64,000 nt of DNA from Gordonia sp. PDNC005 (GTDB lineage: Bacteria > Actinomycetota > Actinomycetes > Mycobacteriales > Mycobacteriaceae): contig NZ_CP070351.1 of NCBI RefSeq assembly GCF_016919385.1, forward strand, positions 1,860,001-1,924,000, written 5' to 3'. Below, piece after piece: positions 26,883 through 36,553 of this stretch. Below the pieces are notes generated by a model, which was given only the letters and a program-made list of their open reading frames with translations, was not told the DNA's origin and searched no databases. Both the position numbers and the translations under genes were made by a program. Position 1 is the stretch's first letter; every line of letters starts with the position of its first letter.

Positions 26883-29774
26883 CTACTCGGCGAAAGCGTC
26901 GAGAGGCGGGCAGCTGCAGACGAGGTTTCGGTCGCCGAATGCGCCGTCGATGCGGCGGACCGACGGCCACACCTTCGGGCGTGCACCCGACGAAGGGAGT
27001 CCGTTCGGGTAGACGGCCGTCATCCGGTCGTAGCCGTGGTTCCACTCGTTCACCAGGCTCTCGGCGGTGTGCGGCGCGCCGGCCAGCGGGTTGTCGTCGA
27101 CGGCCCAGGTACCGTCGGCCACCTTGTCGATCTCACCGCGAATCCTGATCATCGCGTCGATGAATGCGTCGATCTCGGCGAGGTTCTCGCTCTCGGTCGG
27201 CTCGACCATCAGTGTGCCTGCGACGGGGAAGCTCATCGTCGGAGCGTGGAATCCGTAGTCGGCGAGGCGCTTCGCGACGTCGTCGACGCTGACACCGGAC
27301 TCCTTCGAGATGTCGCGGAGATCGAGGATGCACTCGTGCGCCACCCAGCCGTTCTCGCCCGTGTACAGGATCGGGTAGTAGTCGCTGAGACGGCGCGCGA
27401 TGTAGTTGGCCGACGCGATCGCCGTCAATGACGCGGCACGGAGCCCCTCGGCGCCCATCATCGCGATGTACGCGTAGGTGATCGGCAGGATCGAGGCCGA
27501 ACCGTACGGCGCCGCCGAGATGGTCACGCCCGTCTCGGGGAGTTCCGACGCCAACGGGTGGCCGGGAAGGAACGGCGCGAGATGCTCACGGACCGCGACC
27601 GGTCCGACACCCGGTCCGCCGCCGCCGTGCGGGATGCAGAACGTCTTGTGCAGATTCAGGTGCGAGACGTCGCCACCGAACTGACCGGGACGGGCGAGTC
27701 CGACCATCGCGTTGAGGTTTGCGCCGTCGACGTACACCTGGCCGCCTGCCTCGTGAACCGCGTTGCAGATGTCGGTCACCTCGTGTTCGAACACACCGTG
27801 TGTCGACGGGTAGGTGATCATGATCGCGGCGAGTTCGTCCCGGTGCTTCTCGATCTTGGCACGCAGGTCGTCGATGTCGACGTCGCCCGTGTCGCGGCTG
27901 GCGACCACAACGACGCGCATTCCGGCCATGACCGCTGATGCGGCGTTGGTACCGTGGGCACTCGATGGGATGAGACACACCTCGCGAGCGTCGTCGCCAC
28001 GCGAACGGTGGTAGTTGCGGATTGCGAGGAGACCGGCGTACTCACCCTGCGAGCCCGCGTTGGGCTGCAGGCTGACGCGGTCGTACCCGGTGACGGCGAC
28101 GAGCCAGTCCTCGAGAGTGGTGATGAGCTCGCGGATGCCTTCGGAGTCGCCGAGCGGCGCGAACGGGTGCAGTCCGCCGATCTCGGGCCAGGTGACGGGC
28201 TCCATCTCGGTGGCGGCGTTGAGCTTCATGGTGCACGAACCGAGCGGGATCATGCTGCGGTCGAGCGCGATGTCCTTGTCCGACAGCTCACGCAGGTAGC
28301 GGAGCATCGCGGTCTCGGTGCGGTACGCGTGGAACGCGATGTGCTCGAGGTAACCGCTGGCCCGGGTCTCGATGGCCTCGGCGAACGTCGCCGGGGCCGT
28401 CTCCGCGGCGCCGAACGCGTCGAGCACGGCCGCGATGTCGGTGTCCGTCGTCGTCTCGTCGCAGGCGATGCCGACACGATCGGCGTCGACCAGCCTCAAA
28501 TTGATCCCGTGAGCCTTCGCGGCTGCGACGACCTCCGCAGCGCGTCCTTCCACGAGCACCTGGACGGTGTCGAAGAAGGATGCGTGCTCAACGGTGCAGC
28601 CTGCGCCGGTCAGCCGGTCGGCCAGGTCGGCGGCGTGTCCGTGGACACGCCGCGCGATGGCCTTGAGTCCCTCGGGGCCGTGGTACGAGGCGTACATCGC
28701 CGCCATGATCGCCAGGAGAACCTGCGCAGTGCAGATGTTGCTGGTGGCCTTCTCGCGGCGGATGTGCTGTTCGCGGGTCTGCAGTGCGAGGCGGTAGGCG
28801 ATGTTGCCGTCCGCATCCTTCGACACGCCGACCAGCCGGCCGGGGAGCTGCCGGGTGACCTTGGTGGGGACGGCGAGGTAACCGGCGTGCGGACCGCCGA
28901 AGCCCATCGGGACGCCGAAACGCTGGGTGGTGCCGAAGCAGGCGTCGGCTCCGAGCTCTCCGGGCGCGGTGATGAGGGTGGCGGCGAGGAGATCAACCCC
29001 CGCGGCGACCAGGGCGCCGCGCTCGTGCGCTGCGGCGATCACCGGTCCGGCGTCGATGATCCGGCCCGATGCACCAGGCGTCTGGAAGATGACACCGAAG
29101 AAGTCGCCGTCGGGCAGACCCGCGTCCGCCGCCGTCGGGTCGAGCTGAGCCTCGACCACCTCGATGCCAAGAGGCTCGGCACGGGTCTCGATCACTGCGC
29201 GCGTCTGTGGGAACAGGTCCGCGTCGACCACCAGCCGCGGCGACTTGGACTTGCCCGCGCGGCGCAGCAGTGTCATCGCTTCGGCCGCCGCTGTCCCTTC
29301 GTCGAGCATCGAGGCGTTGGCGACCTCCATGCCGGTCAGGTCGGCGACCATCGTCTGGAAGTTGAGGAGCGCTTCGAGTCGGCCCTGGCTGATCTCCGGC
29401 TGGTACGGGGTGTACGCGGTGTACCAGGCCGGGTTCTCCAAGATGTTGCGCTTGATGACCGCGGGCGTGTGCGTGTCGTAGTAGCCCAGGCCGATCATTG
29501 ACCGTGCAACGACGTTCCGGTTCGCGAGTTCACGCATCGCAGCGGTCGCGGCCGCCTCGCTCAACGGCGCCGGAAGTGCATCGAGCCCGGTGGGAACGCC
29601 GTTCTCGTCAACGCCGTCAGCGATCGTCGCCGGCACGACGTCGGCCGCCAGTTCGTCGAGCGACGAGATTCCGAGAACATCGAGGATGGTCGCGAGCTCG
29701 GCCGAATCGGGTCCGAGGTGACGCTGGGAGAACGGCGAAGCGGGAGCCGAGTTCGGCAGGGACGTGTCCGACAC
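26883..29774 (-). CDS. gcvP: glycine dehydrogenase (decarboxylating), P-protein
   Basis: This 963-residue PLP enzyme of the glycine cleavage system (M. tuberculosis gcvB, Rv1832) decarboxylates glycine and passes the aminomethyl group to the lipoyl arm of GcvH. The PLP lysine lies in [17 protein letters not shown] (Lys about residue 710). The protein carries both halves of the homodimeric type (first half from [14 protein letters not shown], second half from [14 protein letters not shown]). The start is GTG 29774 with AGG 7-8 nt upstream. A tandem glycine riboswitch fills the 5' leader. gcvH lies 5.6 kb away; gcvT is not in the window. Confidence 0.97.
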   Translation of the reverse strand: MSDTSLPNSAPASPFSQRHLGPDSAELATILDVLGISSLDELAADVVPATIADGVDENGVPTGLDALPAPLSEAAATAAMRELANRNVVARSMIGLGYYDTHTPAVIKRNILENPAWYTAYTPYQPEISQGRLEALLNFQTMVADLTGMEVANASMLDEGTAAAEAMTLLRRAGKSKSPRLVVDADLFPQTRAVIETRAEPLGIEVVEAQLDPTAADAGLPDGDFFGVIFQTPGASGRIIDAGPVIAAAHERGALVAAGVDLLAATLITAPGELGADACFGTTQRFGVPMGFGGPHAGYLAVPTKVTRQLPGRLVGVSKDADGNIAYRLALQTREQHIRREKATSNICTAQVLLAIMAAMYASYHGPEGLKAIARRVHGHAADLADRLTGAGCTVEHASFFDTVQVLVEGRAAEVVAAAKAHGINLRLVDADRVGIACDETTTDTDIAAVLDAFGAAETAPATFAEAIETRASGYLEHIAFHAYRTETAMLRYLRELSDKDIALDRSMIPLGSCTMKLNAATEMEPVTWPEIGGLHPFAPLGDSEGIRELITTLEDWLVAVTGYDRVSLQPNAGSQGEYAGLLAIRNYHRSRGDDAREVCLIPSSAHGTNAASAVMAGMRVVVVASRDTGDVDIDDLRAKIEKHRDELAAIMITYPSTHGVFEHEVTDICNAVHEAGGQVYVDGANLNAMVGLARPGQFGGDVSHLNLHKTFCIPHGGGGPGVGPVAVREHLAPFLPGHPLASELPETGVTISAAPYGSASILPITYAYIAMMGAEGLRAASLTAIASANYIARRLSDYYPILYTGENGWVAHECILDLRDISKESGVSVDDVAKRLADYGFHAPTMSFPVAGTLMVEPTESENLAEIDAFIDAMIRIRGEIDKVADGTWAVDDNPLAGAPHTAESLVNEWNHGYDRMTAVYPNGLPSSGARPKVWPSVRRIDGAFGDRNLVCSCPPLDAFAE

Positions 29775-29818
29775 GAGGGGACCTATCTTCTTCGGTCCGA
29801 ACAGCGTGCTCGGACACC

Positions 29819-30020
29819 GGTCCTCTCCCTCTGTCGTGTCGCGAGCGACGCCTGAGAGATTCGGCTGCGGTGACCGCAGCCTTTCACCGTGGGCGGACGA
29901 GCGGACCCGTCACTTTCCAGAGACGCCGGCAGTTGCCACGGTCCCGGGTGCCTGAGAGTTTGACGGAGAGGTGTTGCTCCTTCGGCGGCCGTCCGAGGTG
30001 ATCGGACGACGCTCTCCCGC
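29819..30020 (-). promoter_or_regulatory. tandem glycine riboswitch in the gcvP leader
   Basis: Read on the minus strand, the leader holds the conserved elements of two glycine aptamers: gcgggagagc, ccgaaggagcaa, actctcaggc and tctctggaaagtg for the first, and ggtgaaaggctgcgg, gccgaatctctcaggc and acagagggagagg for the second. Glycine binding to this class generally turns on glycine cleavage genes. A TATCCT -10-like hexamer at 30040-30045 would start transcription about 13 nt before the first aptamer. The gene start follows the second aptamer by about 45 nt. Confidence 0.92.
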
Positions 30021-30039
30021 GGCGTAGCGGCGCACGCAC

Positions 30040-30045
30040 AGGATA
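30040..30045 (-). promoter_or_regulatory. gcvP: possible -10 box of the riboswitch-gcvP transcript
   Basis: TATCCT on the minus strand, about 20 nt upstream of the first aptamer. No clear -35 element is seen 17 nt further upstream. Confidence 0.35.
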
Positions 30046-30090
30046 CCAAGGTGCAGCAATGAATCCGCGTTCGGCGATCGGACGCGGGCC

Positions 30091-30885
30091 TCAGGCCCAG
30101 TCCGCGTCCTCGGCAAGCGGCCCCGCGAGGAGCCCTCCGTCGACGACGAAGTCTGCCCCGGTGCAGTAACTCGACTCCGACGAGATGAGGAATCCGATCA
30201 TTCGCGCAACTTCGTGCGGTTCGCCGATCCTCCCCATGGCCACCGTCGCCCCCGAGTGTCCCTTGTTCGCCCGAATGCTCTCACGTTGGCCCGAGCCCTG
30301 GCCACCCATCATCGTGTCGATGAATCCCGGCAGCACTGTGTTGACACGGATTCCGTCGACTGCCAGCTCGGTGGCCGCTTGCCTCGAGATCCCCCGAACC
30401 GCCCATTTCGCAGCACTGTAGGCGCCGAGACAGGGCTGTCCGACAGCCCCGGACACCGACGAGACATTGACGATCGAGCCGCCGCCTGCTGTGCGCATCG
30501 GTCCGACGACAGCCTTGATTCCGAGCCAGACACCGGTCTGGTCGACTGCGATCGTCCGGTGATAGTCGTCCATCGGCGACGATTCGATGGTCCCGTCCAA
30601 TGCTATGCCCGCGCAGTTGACGAGTCCTGTCACCGGACCGAACCGGTCAGTGGCCATCGCAACCGCGCTCGACCAATCAGACGGGTCACTGACGTCAAGC
30701 TTCTGGTAGACGAGTGAACCGTCAGTGTCCAGCTCGTTCTCAGCGGCGATGTCCCCGATCACGACGCTCGCGCCGCGAGCAGCGAGCAGCCGTGCCGTCG
30801 CCCGCCCGATACCGTGGGGCGATCCGCCGCCGGTGACGATGACCACCTGACCGTGGAGCGAACCCACCTGGAGTTCATCCGACAT
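30091..30885 (-). CDS. SDR family oxidoreductase
   Basis: This 264-residue classical short-chain dehydrogenase/reductase has cofactor motif TGGGSPHGIG near residues 18-27, NCAG, catalytic Ser in IVNVSSVSG and YSAAK. The C-terminus has the usual GADFVVDGGLLAGP. An Asp after the second strand (VIGDIAAE) suggests NAD(H) preference. Its ATG overlaps the stop of the APC permease (TGATG), so the permease and this enzyme form a two-gene operon, probably import and oxidation or reduction of one compound that I cannot name. Confidence 0.9.
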   Translation of the reverse strand: MSDELQVGSLHGQVVIVTGGGSPHGIGRATARLLAARGASVVIGDIAAENELDTDGSLVYQKLDVSDPSDWSSAVAMATDRFGPVTGLVNCAGIALDGTIESSPMDDYHRTIAVDQTGVWLGIKAVVGPMRTAGGGSIVNVSSVSGAVGQPCLGAYSAAKWAVRGISRQAATELAVDGIRVNTVLPGFIDTMMGGQGSGQRESIRANKGHSGATVAMGRIGEPHEVARMIGFLISSESSYCTGADFVVDGGLLAGPLAEDADWA

Positions 30886-32378
30886 CAGATGATCTCCTTC
30901 GCATCGGTCTCGTCACTGTCCATGTCGGTGGCGATCTTCGCGTAGTCGTCTGGCCTGCCGCTCTTCATCCAGACACCGTAGACGCCGCCGATCACTGCGA
31001 CCACAACAAGGCCCCACGGAAGTGAGTTGATTACCGGCGACGACACTCCCGTGAGGAGATCGAAGTTCTTCACACTCATGACGACCAGAGCCGCGAGGCA
31101 CACGAACGCCACCGCTGTCGCAGCGAGAGTTCCGGGCAACTTCTCGCCGCGCCGCACGAAGTACGCGCCGATGGCGGCCGACGCCGCGAGCTGCAGCAGG
31201 ATCACACCGAGAGTGCCGAGACCGGTCATCGACGTGACGACGTCCAGGTACGGATCGAGACCGGCGCTGACCGCCACCGCCACGACGAGCAGACTGACGA
31301 CGGTCAGGATCAGGCTCGCGCGCGACGGAGTGCGGTACTTCGGGTGCGCCTGCCCCACCCAGCGCGGGAGCGTCCCTTCGCGTCCGCCGACGAAGACGTA
31401 GCGGTTGCCCGCGTTGTGCAGAGCGAGCATCGCGGCCAGAAGGCTCGTCGCGTAGGCGACCTGCATCACGTTGGTCAACGTGTGCGATCCATACTGGTCA
31501 CTGAGGTTGAAGAAGGTGTCGACGAGCTCGGTCGAGGCCGTCTCCTGAACCTTGTCCGGCCCGATGGCGCCGACTGCGATCCACGACGAGAAGAAATAGA
31601 ACAGCGCGATGATGGCGACCGACAGGTACGTCGCGCGCGGGACGGTCTTGCGCGGGTCTCGTGCTTCTTCTCCGTAGAGCGCAGCCGATTCGAAGCCGAT
31701 GAACGACAGCAAGGCGAACATGAGACCGATCGCGAAGTTGCCGTTGTTGAGCATCGCACTTGGGGTGAGCACCTCCAGTGGGAATGCGGCCGCGCCCTTG
31801 TGCACAACAATCGATACATCCAGGATCACGATGACAATGACCTCGACGATCATAAGGACCACCAGCACGCGCGCCGCGAGATCGATCTCCCGATAGCCCA
31901 AGAACCCGACCACGAGCACCGCGAGGACAGACAGCACGGCCCAGTTGATGTGCCAGCCGAAACTGGCTTCCAACGTCACACTGCCGAAGTAGCCGATTCC
32001 AGCGACACATGTCAACGCCACAGCGATGTACGCGACGATCGCGACGAACGACGCCGCGACCGCCGGTGGCTTGCCCAGTCCTCGGGCTATGTAGTGATAG
32101 AACCCGCCTGCGCTGCTCATACGACTGCTCATCGCAGTGAATCCAACTGAGAAGATGAGGAGTACAACTCCCGCGATCAAGTACGCCATCGGAGTGGACG
32201 CACCGCTGCCGATCGCGAAGCTCAGCGGCATGATGCCTGCGATACACGAGATCGGCGCGGCGGCGGCGGCCACCATCACCGTGATCTTCGTCGTCGTGAG
32301 TCCGCCTTTGAGCGTGTTGGCGTCCGCGTCCTGTTCAGGACTGTCGCCGACCGTCTTCTCTACTGTCAATGCACCCAC
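30885..32378 (-). CDS. APC family amino acid/polyamine permease
   Basis: This 497-residue secondary transporter has about twelve membrane segments and the APC-type N-terminal arrangement (LTTTKITVMVAAAAAPISCI then YLIAGVVLLIFSVGFTAMSS). The segment NFAIGLMFALLSFIGFESAALYGEEARDP contains the conserved GFE motif of the family. Substrate is probably an amino acid or amine. The hydrophilic tail (about 25 residues) is acidic. Coupled to the downstream SDR gene; the 206 nt upstream of it hold only a weak stem-loop at 32539. Confidence 0.88.
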   Translation of the reverse strand: MGALTVEKTVGDSPEQDADANTLKGGLTTTKITVMVAAAAAPISCIAGIMPLSFAIGSGASTPMAYLIAGVVLLIFSVGFTAMSSRMSSAGGFYHYIARGLGKPPAVAASFVAIVAYIAVALTCVAGIGYFGSVTLEASFGWHINWAVLSVLAVLVVGFLGYREIDLAARVLVVLMIVEVIVIVILDVSIVVHKGAAAFPLEVLTPSAMLNNGNFAIGLMFALLSFIGFESAALYGEEARDPRKTVPRATYLSVAIIALFYFFSSWIAVGAIGPDKVQETASTELVDTFFNLSDQYGSHTLTNVMQVAYATSLLAAMLALHNAGNRYVFVGGREGTLPRWVGQAHPKYRTPSRASLILTVVSLLVVAVAVSAGLDPYLDVVTSMTGLGTLGVILLQLAASAAIGAYFVRRGEKLPGTLAATAVAFVCLAALVVMSVKNFDLLTGVSSPVINSLPWGLVVVAVIGGVYGVWMKSGRPDDYAKIATDMDSDETDAKEII

Positions 32379-32538
32379 CTACTTCTGTCCAGGTCACCGG
32401 GCCGGGAGAGTCCCGGTGGGCCACATCACTGTGAACCACAGCATCATCCTGGTCCTGGAGTGCCATAGGCGACACTCCGAATCCGTGAAACACGGTTCAC
32501 CGTTGCGCACTATCCGCAACTCCGAACACACGAATCGA

Positions 32539-32558
32539 CCCCCGGCGGGTGCCAGGGG
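32539..32558 (-). terminator. weak stem-loop downstream of the merR gene
   Basis: An 8-bp GC-rich stem (gccagggg pairing with cccccggc, one G-U) with a 4-nt loop sits 27 nt beyond the MerR gene stop. It lacks a T-run, so it may be a weak terminator or chance. Confidence 0.3.
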
Positions 32559-32584
32559 CCGACGTATCAGTGACTGCCTTGCTG

Positions 32585-33187
32585 CTAGCCGGTCTTCGCG
32601 GTCCGGTTCTTGCGACGCGCGGCGAGCTCGTCTTCCGGCGATTCCTCGCTGAAGCCGCCGTCGGCCCGCTCGGCCGGGAAGTCGGAGATGGTGCCCGTCA
32701 GCTCACGCATGGCGCCGGAGACGGCGATACCAAACACGCCCTGACCGCCCTGGAGGAGGTCGACGACCTCTTCGGCCGACGTGCACTCGTAGACGGTGGT
32801 GCCGTCGGAGAAGAGGGTGATCCTGGCCAGATCCTCGACGCCTCGCTGGCGGAGGTGATCAACGGCCACGCGGATGTTCTGCAGTGAGATTCCGGTGTCG
32901 AGAAGTCGCTTCACGATCTTCAGGACCAGGATGTCCTTGAAGGAGTACAGGCGCTGGGTGCCCGAGCCGCCCGCACCGCGAATGGACGGGACGACGAGTT
33001 GCGTGCGCGCCCAGTAGTCGAGCTGGCGGTAGGTGATGCCGGCGATCTGGCATGCGGTCGGAACGCGGTAACCGACGAGTTCGTCGGGAACGACGTCGTT
33101 GGGGAACAGACCTGGCGCGATGTCGTCGAGACCACCCTGCACAGGCTCGGTGACGGCATCGGACCGACGATCGGACGGCATATCGCC
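32585..33187 (-). CDS. MerR family regulator (Rv1830-like)
   Basis: This 200-residue regulator has a MerR-type HTH near residues 40-90 (GYRVPTACQIAGITYRQLDYWARTQLV and RLYSFKDILVLKIVKRLL) and a conserved C-terminal part (TSAEEVVDLLQGGQGVFGIAVSGAM). It is close to M. tuberculosis Rv1830 (225 aa), a regulator linked to growth and division. I chose GTG 33187, which has GGGAG 5 nt upstream, over ATG 33181; the longer reading to 33322 includes implausible sequence. A -35/-10 pair is visible at 33298-33326. Confidence 0.9.
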   Translation of the reverse strand, partial: GDMPSDRRSDAVTEPVQGGLDDIAPGLFPNDVVPDELVGYRVPTACQIAGITYRQLDYWARTQLVVPSIRGAGGSGTQRLYSFKDILVLKIVKRLLDTGISLQNIRVAVDHLRQRGVEDLARITLFSDGTTVYECTSAEEVVDLLQGGQGVFGIAVSGAMRELTGTISDFPAERADGGFSEESPEDELAARRKNRTAKTG

Positions 33188-33297
33188 CACGGTGACTCCC
33201 TCGTGAACAGGACTGCGAACGCGAGCCCCTCTGACAAGGGTACTCCCGCAGGCAGTCTGCGTGAATCCCGAAGCGAACTGCTTCGGTGCTGGGAATG

Positions 33298-33326
33298 AAA
33301 TTAGGGGGCTTCGCGGCCGCAATCAA
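33298..33326 (-). promoter_or_regulatory. promoter of the Rv1830-like merR gene
   Basis: On the minus strand TTGATT (33326-33321) and TAATTT (33303-33298) are separated by 17 nt, a strong match to a primary sigma promoter. The leader to GTG 33187 would be about 105 nt. Confidence 0.6.
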
Positions 33327-33340
33327 CGCAACACACCGTA

Positions 33341-33357
33341 AACCTCAACTTTAGGTT
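33341..33357. promoter_or_regulatory. 17-nt imperfect palindrome upstream of the merR promoter
   Basis: aacctcaactttaggtt has arms AACCT/AGGTT with an inner AA/TT match and one mismatched pair. It lies 14 nt upstream of the -35 box, a position for an activator, possibly one of the two MerR proteins encoded nearby. Confidence 0.4.
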
Positions 33358-33438
33358 CAGCTGTGACTATTCCGTTACCAATGAGGCTGATGTTACTCGT
33401 GTGACTGGAGAGGCGACTGGATCGACTCGCGGCGACGC

Positions 33439-33954
33439 CTAGGAGTCGGATTCGGGTCCGAGAAAGTCCTCCGGCGACACCTGATCGAGGAACTCACGGA
33501 ACGCTTCAACAGCTTCGTCACTCGAATCCGACTCTTCCGCGGCAGCGGCCGAATCGTCTTCATCGGGGATCAACAGGCCTGCATCGTCGAGGACGTCGTC
33601 GGAGGCGACGATCGGCGCTTGAACCCGCATGGCGACCGCGATCGCGTCCGACGGTCGCGCCTGCACCACGACGTCGCCGTCGAAGACCATCTCCGCATAG
33701 AAGGTGCCTTCTTGCATGTCGACGATCCGGACCTGGACCAGCTCACGACCCAACGACTCCACGAGCGAGACGATCAGGTCGTGCGTGAGCGGGCGCGGGG
33801 GTTCGACGCCGCGTTGCTCCAACGCGATCGACGCCGCTTCGCTCTGCCCGATCCAGATCGGCAGGTACCGCGGGCCGGTCACCTCACGCAGCAGGAGAAC
33901 CGGCTGGTTCTGAGGGGGCTCCACTCGGATCCCCACGATGCGCATCTCGCCCAT
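33439..33954 (-). CDS. bifunctional nuclease family protein (DUF151, Rv1829-like)
   Basis: This 171-residue protein has the DUF151/bifunctional nuclease domain in its first 120 residues (EMRIVGIRVEPPQNQPVLLL, LPIWIGQSEAASIALEQRGV, RPLTHDLIVSLVESLG, ARPSDAIAVAMRVQAPI) and an acidic tail rich in Asp, Ser and Glu. It corresponds to Rv1829. Plant and archaeal relatives show RNase and DNase activity; the bacterial role is not established. GAGGAGG precedes ATG 33954. It sits between ftsR and the Rv1830-like gene, as in mycobacteria. Confidence 0.92.
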   Translation of the reverse strand: MGEMRIVGIRVEPPQNQPVLLLREVTGPRYLPIWIGQSEAASIALEQRGVEPPRPLTHDLIVSLVESLGRELVQVRIVDMQEGTFYAEMVFDGDVVVQARPSDAIAVAMRVQAPIVASDDVLDDAGLLIPDEDDSAAAAEESDSSDEAVEAFREFLDQVSPEDFLGPESDS

Positions 33955-33980
33955 GTCTCGGGCCTCCTCACAGTGACGTG

Positions 33981-34709
33981 TCAGTCGAGTGCGGTGCGGA
34001 CCGCGGCCTTGACGAGCTGGGTGTGGAGCGTGACGGACAGCGCCGCCATCTCCCGAACCAGCTCTTCGGCACGGTCGCGGGCACCGGTTCCCTTGCCCTT
34101 CGCGATGGGGCCGGCGATCTGCGCGACCAGCCCGGCCTCGCGGTCCGCGCTCACCTTGAACGCGCGGAGATGACGCGTCTCCACGCCGAAGTTCGCGAGC
34201 GCCGCAGCTGCCTCGACGAGACGCACCGCGTCCTCGTCGAAGAATCCACCGGGGCCCGACGACAACAGGCCGTTGCGCATCAGTTCGGCGATGAACGCCG
34301 AGTCGACACCGGTCCGCTCGATGAGCGATTCCCGGTCCACACGTCCGCCGCGCGACGCGAAGTCGGTGGCGGGTGCGACGGCCGTTCGAGCCGAGGTCAG
34401 CAGGCGAGCGCCGCCTGCCGCCTCGGACGTCTGGCCGTCGATGGCGTCGAGCTGCTCCCGGATCACCTTGAGCGGCAGGTAGCGGTCACGCTGCGCCGTC
34501 AGGACGAACCGCAGGCGTTCGCAGTCCGCGTTGCTGAAGCGACGGTAGCCCGACGGGGCGCGCTCCGGGGTGACGAGCCCCTCCGCTTCCAGGAAGCGGA
34601 TCTTCGAGATCGTGACGTCCGGGAAATCCTCACTGAGGATCGCCAGAACCGACCCGATCGACATCGCAGCATCGCCGCCGGCGTCCGAACGTGCAGCGGA
34701 AGCGCTCAC
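33981..34709 (-). CDS. ftsR: MerR family regulator FtsR (Rv1828-like)
   Basis: This 242-residue MerR-like activator is homologous to Corynebacterium FtsR, which controls ftsZ expression, and to M. tuberculosis Rv1828. The HTH is at the N-terminus (MSIGSVLAILSEDFPDVTISKIRFLEAEGL, then SGYRRFSNADCERLRFVL), and a long helical effector part follows. The GTG start at 34709 overlaps the garA stop (GTGA), so it is translated with garA. A 15-residue extension precedes the MSIGSV segment; an internal ATG there is an alternative start. Confidence 0.9.
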   Translation of the reverse strand: MSASAARSDAGGDAAMSIGSVLAILSEDFPDVTISKIRFLEAEGLVTPERAPSGYRRFSNADCERLRFVLTAQRDRYLPLKVIREQLDAIDGQTSEAAGGARLLTSARTAVAPATDFASRGGRVDRESLIERTGVDSAFIAELMRNGLLSSGPGGFFDEDAVRLVEAAAALANFGVETRHLRAFKVSADREAGLVAQIAGPIAKGKGTGARDRAEELVREMAALSVTLHTQLVKAAVRTALD

Positions 34710-35152
34710 GCTTCCCCTGCGCGGGGTCCAGCGAGGAACACCAGACGGAACTTGCCGATCTGGACCTCGTCGCCGTTGGCCAGGGTCGCGGTGTCGACCG
34801 GCTCGCGATTGACGTACGTGCCGTTGAGGCTGCCGACGTCGACGACCTGGAAGTCGTCTCCGTCACGACGGAACTCCGCGTGGCGACGGCTCACAGTGAC
34901 GTCGTCCAAGAAGATGTCGCTGTCGGGGTGACGGCCCGACGACGTCGCCGCCTGGTCGAGCAGGAAGCGCGAGCCCGCGTTCGGGCCGCGCTTGACCACC
35001 AGCAGCGCGGTGCCGGGCGAGAGACGCTCCACACCGGTGTCGGCGGGCTCACCCGTCGTCGCGGGAGCATCGATCTCCTTGATGAACTCCTCGCGGAAGA
35101 CCGAAGTCGTCTCCACAGGCGCCTCAAAACCGTTGTCGTTACCGGTCACCAC
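34706..35152 (-). CDS. garA: FHA-domain metabolic regulator GarA/OdhI
   Basis: This protein of about 148 residues controls the 2-oxoglutarate node: when unphosphorylated, GarA/OdhI binds 2-oxoglutarate dehydrogenase and glutamate dehydrogenase; phosphorylation by PknB or PknG releases it. The phospho-acceptor motif ETTSVFREEF is at residues 14-23, and the FHA domain (LLVVKRGPNAGSRFLL, SSGRHPDSDIFLDD, SRRHAEF, GSLNGTYVN) follows. Two GTG codons stand in tandem; the second (35149) is better spaced from AAGGAG. It overlaps ftsR by 4 nt; Rv1827 is the M. tuberculosis equivalent. Confidence 0.95.
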   Translation of the reverse strand: MVTGNDNGFEAPVETTSVFREEFIKEIDAPATTGEPADTGVERLSPGTALLVVKRGPNAGSRFLLDQAATSSGRHPDSDIFLDDVTVSRRHAEFRRDGDDFQVVDVGSLNGTYVNREPVDTATLANGDEVQIGKFRLVFLAGPRAGEA

Positions 35153-35427
35153 ATCTCCTTAACCACTGCGATCGCCTGGTCCGGGGTTCCCGAACTGTGC
35201 GACCGCTCGCCTATTCGTGTGCAACAGATCGCGTTTCGACGTTGAAACGGCTGCTAGCCGGCAGATCCGGATGGTCACATCCGAACTTACCGTTATTGTC
35301 CACTCACCACCCAGGGTCGGGCGGGAATGAACGAACACTGGTAATCATATCCGCCCCCACCGACTCGGTGAGAGTTCGTCGACGCTGACGTGACGGATCG
35401 TTAGCCAATCGTTCAGATTGCGGCCGC
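35153..35427. other. 275-nt gap between gcvH and garA
   Basis: It should hold the garA promoter and the gcvH 3' end. The only structure I see is a short dyad (cggatg/catccg) near 35268-35283 and a weak cacc/ggtg stem near 35356; neither resembles a known site. Confidence 0.5.
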
Positions 35428-35832
35428 TCAGCTGCCGATGACTGCGGCGTAGCCGGCAGCGTCGAGCAGGTCGTCGAGGACGGCGTCGAGATCGACGTCG
35501 TCGCCGACGGTGATCTCCACCAGCCAGCCGTCGTCGTAGGGCGACGAGTTGACCAGTTCCGGTGCCCCGTCGAGGGCGTCGTTCGCCGCCGAGACGGTTC
35601 CGTCGATCGGACCGTAGATGTCGGAGACGCTCTTGGTCGACTCGACCTCGGCGAACGATTCGCCGGTCTCGACTGCGCTGTCGGTGTCGGGGAGCTGGAC
35701 GAACACGACGTCGCCGAGCGCGTCCTGCGCGAAGTCGGTGATACCGATGCGGACGGTCTTGTCGCCCACCTTCGAGATCCACTCGTGCTCGGCGGTGTAC
35801 TTCAGATTCTCGGGGATCTTCGTGTCGCTCAC
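35428..35832 (-). CDS. gcvH: glycine cleavage system H protein
   Basis: This 134-residue lipoyl carrier of the glycine cleavage system has the lipoylated Lys in EVESTKSVSD at residue 67, with AEHEWIS near the N-terminus and the EITVGDDVDLDAVLDDL ending. The GTG start at 35832 follows GAGG at about 8 nt. It is separated from gcvP but next to garA, as Rv1826 is next to Rv1827 in M. tuberculosis. The 112-nt gap to pgsA2 shows no distinct feature. Confidence 0.96.
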   Translation of the reverse strand: MSDTKIPENLKYTAEHEWISKVGDKTVRIGITDFAQDALGDVVFVQLPDTDSAVETGESFAEVESTKSVSDIYGPIDGTVSAANDALDGAPELVNSSPYDDGWLVEITVGDDVDLDAVLDDLLDAAGYAAVIGS

Positions 35833-35944
35833 GACAACTGCCTCTCTGGTTCGGACGGACTACGACGCCAGGAGCACTTCCCCCGACGTGACGGAACAGA
35901 ACTCTATCGTCTGCGTTGCCGTCGATATGGCGGAGGGCGCAGAT

Positions 35945-36553
35945 TCAGGCCCGAACCGACGGCATCGTACGGACGACGTCGATCGTCTGAATCCAGTACA
36001 GGACGAGAGTCCACACGTACAGACCAACACCCCACAGCAGGAAAGCCCACCCGAACGGGTACGTGATCGTCCCGACGAGTCCGTCGATCTGACCTGCCAA
36101 CAGCCACGGAAACGAACTCATCAGCGCGAACGTCGCCGCCTTCCCCACGTAGAGAGTCGGAAGGGCACGGACGCCGCGAGACGCAAGCAACGGCGCCGTC
36201 GCGAACAACAGCACGTCTCGTCCGACGATCACCGCGATAAGCCACCACGGCACGAACTCACGTAGACCGAAACAGATCGGGATGACGATGACGTACAGGC
36301 GGTCGGCCGCCGGGTCGAGCAGCGCGCCGAGTTTGGACGACTGCCCGAGCCAACGCGCGAGCTTGCCGTCGAGCCAGTCGGTGAGACCGGACACGAACAG
36401 CACCACAAACGCCCAGCCCGCCGACTCCTCCACCATGAGGAGCCAGATGAACACCGGGATCAACGCCAGACGCAGCACACTCAGCGCGTTCGGCACCGTC
36501 CAGATCGCGTCGCTCTTTTCCGGCGCGACCCGCGGCGACGGCTCCTCGGTCAC
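35945..36553 (-). CDS. pgsA2: CDP-alcohol phosphatidyltransferase (PgsA2-like)
   Basis: This 202-residue integral membrane enzyme exchanges CMP of CDP-diacylglycerol for an alcohol such as phosphatidylglycerol or glycerol 3-phosphate. The signature D-G-x2-A-R-x8-G-x3-D-x3-D is complete ([20 protein letters not shown], then AAD). It has several membrane segments and corresponds to M. tuberculosis Rv1822; whether it makes phosphatidylglycerophosphate or cardiolipin is not decided by sequence. The GTG start overlaps the secA2 stop, which ties it to the accessory Sec gene. Confidence 0.9.
   Translation of the reverse strand: MTEEPSPRVAPEKSDAIWTVPNALSVLRLALIPVFIWLLMVEESAGWAFVVLFVSGLTDWLDGKLARWLGQSSKLGALLDPAADRLYVIVIPICFGLREFVPWWLIAVIVGRDVLLFATAPLLASRGVRALPTLYVGKAATFALMSSFPWLLAGQIDGLVGTITYPFGWAFLLWGVGLYVWTLVLYWIQTIDVVRTMPSVRA

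Noticed and set aside
27954..29501. 515-residue open frame on the plus strand opposite gcvP
   Set aside because: Antisense shadow of gcvP; composition dominated by Asp, Arg, Gly and Val.
35904..36265. short frames around the gcvH-pgsA2 gap
   Set aside because: They overlap pgsA2 in other frames and carry Arg-rich low-complexity sequence.
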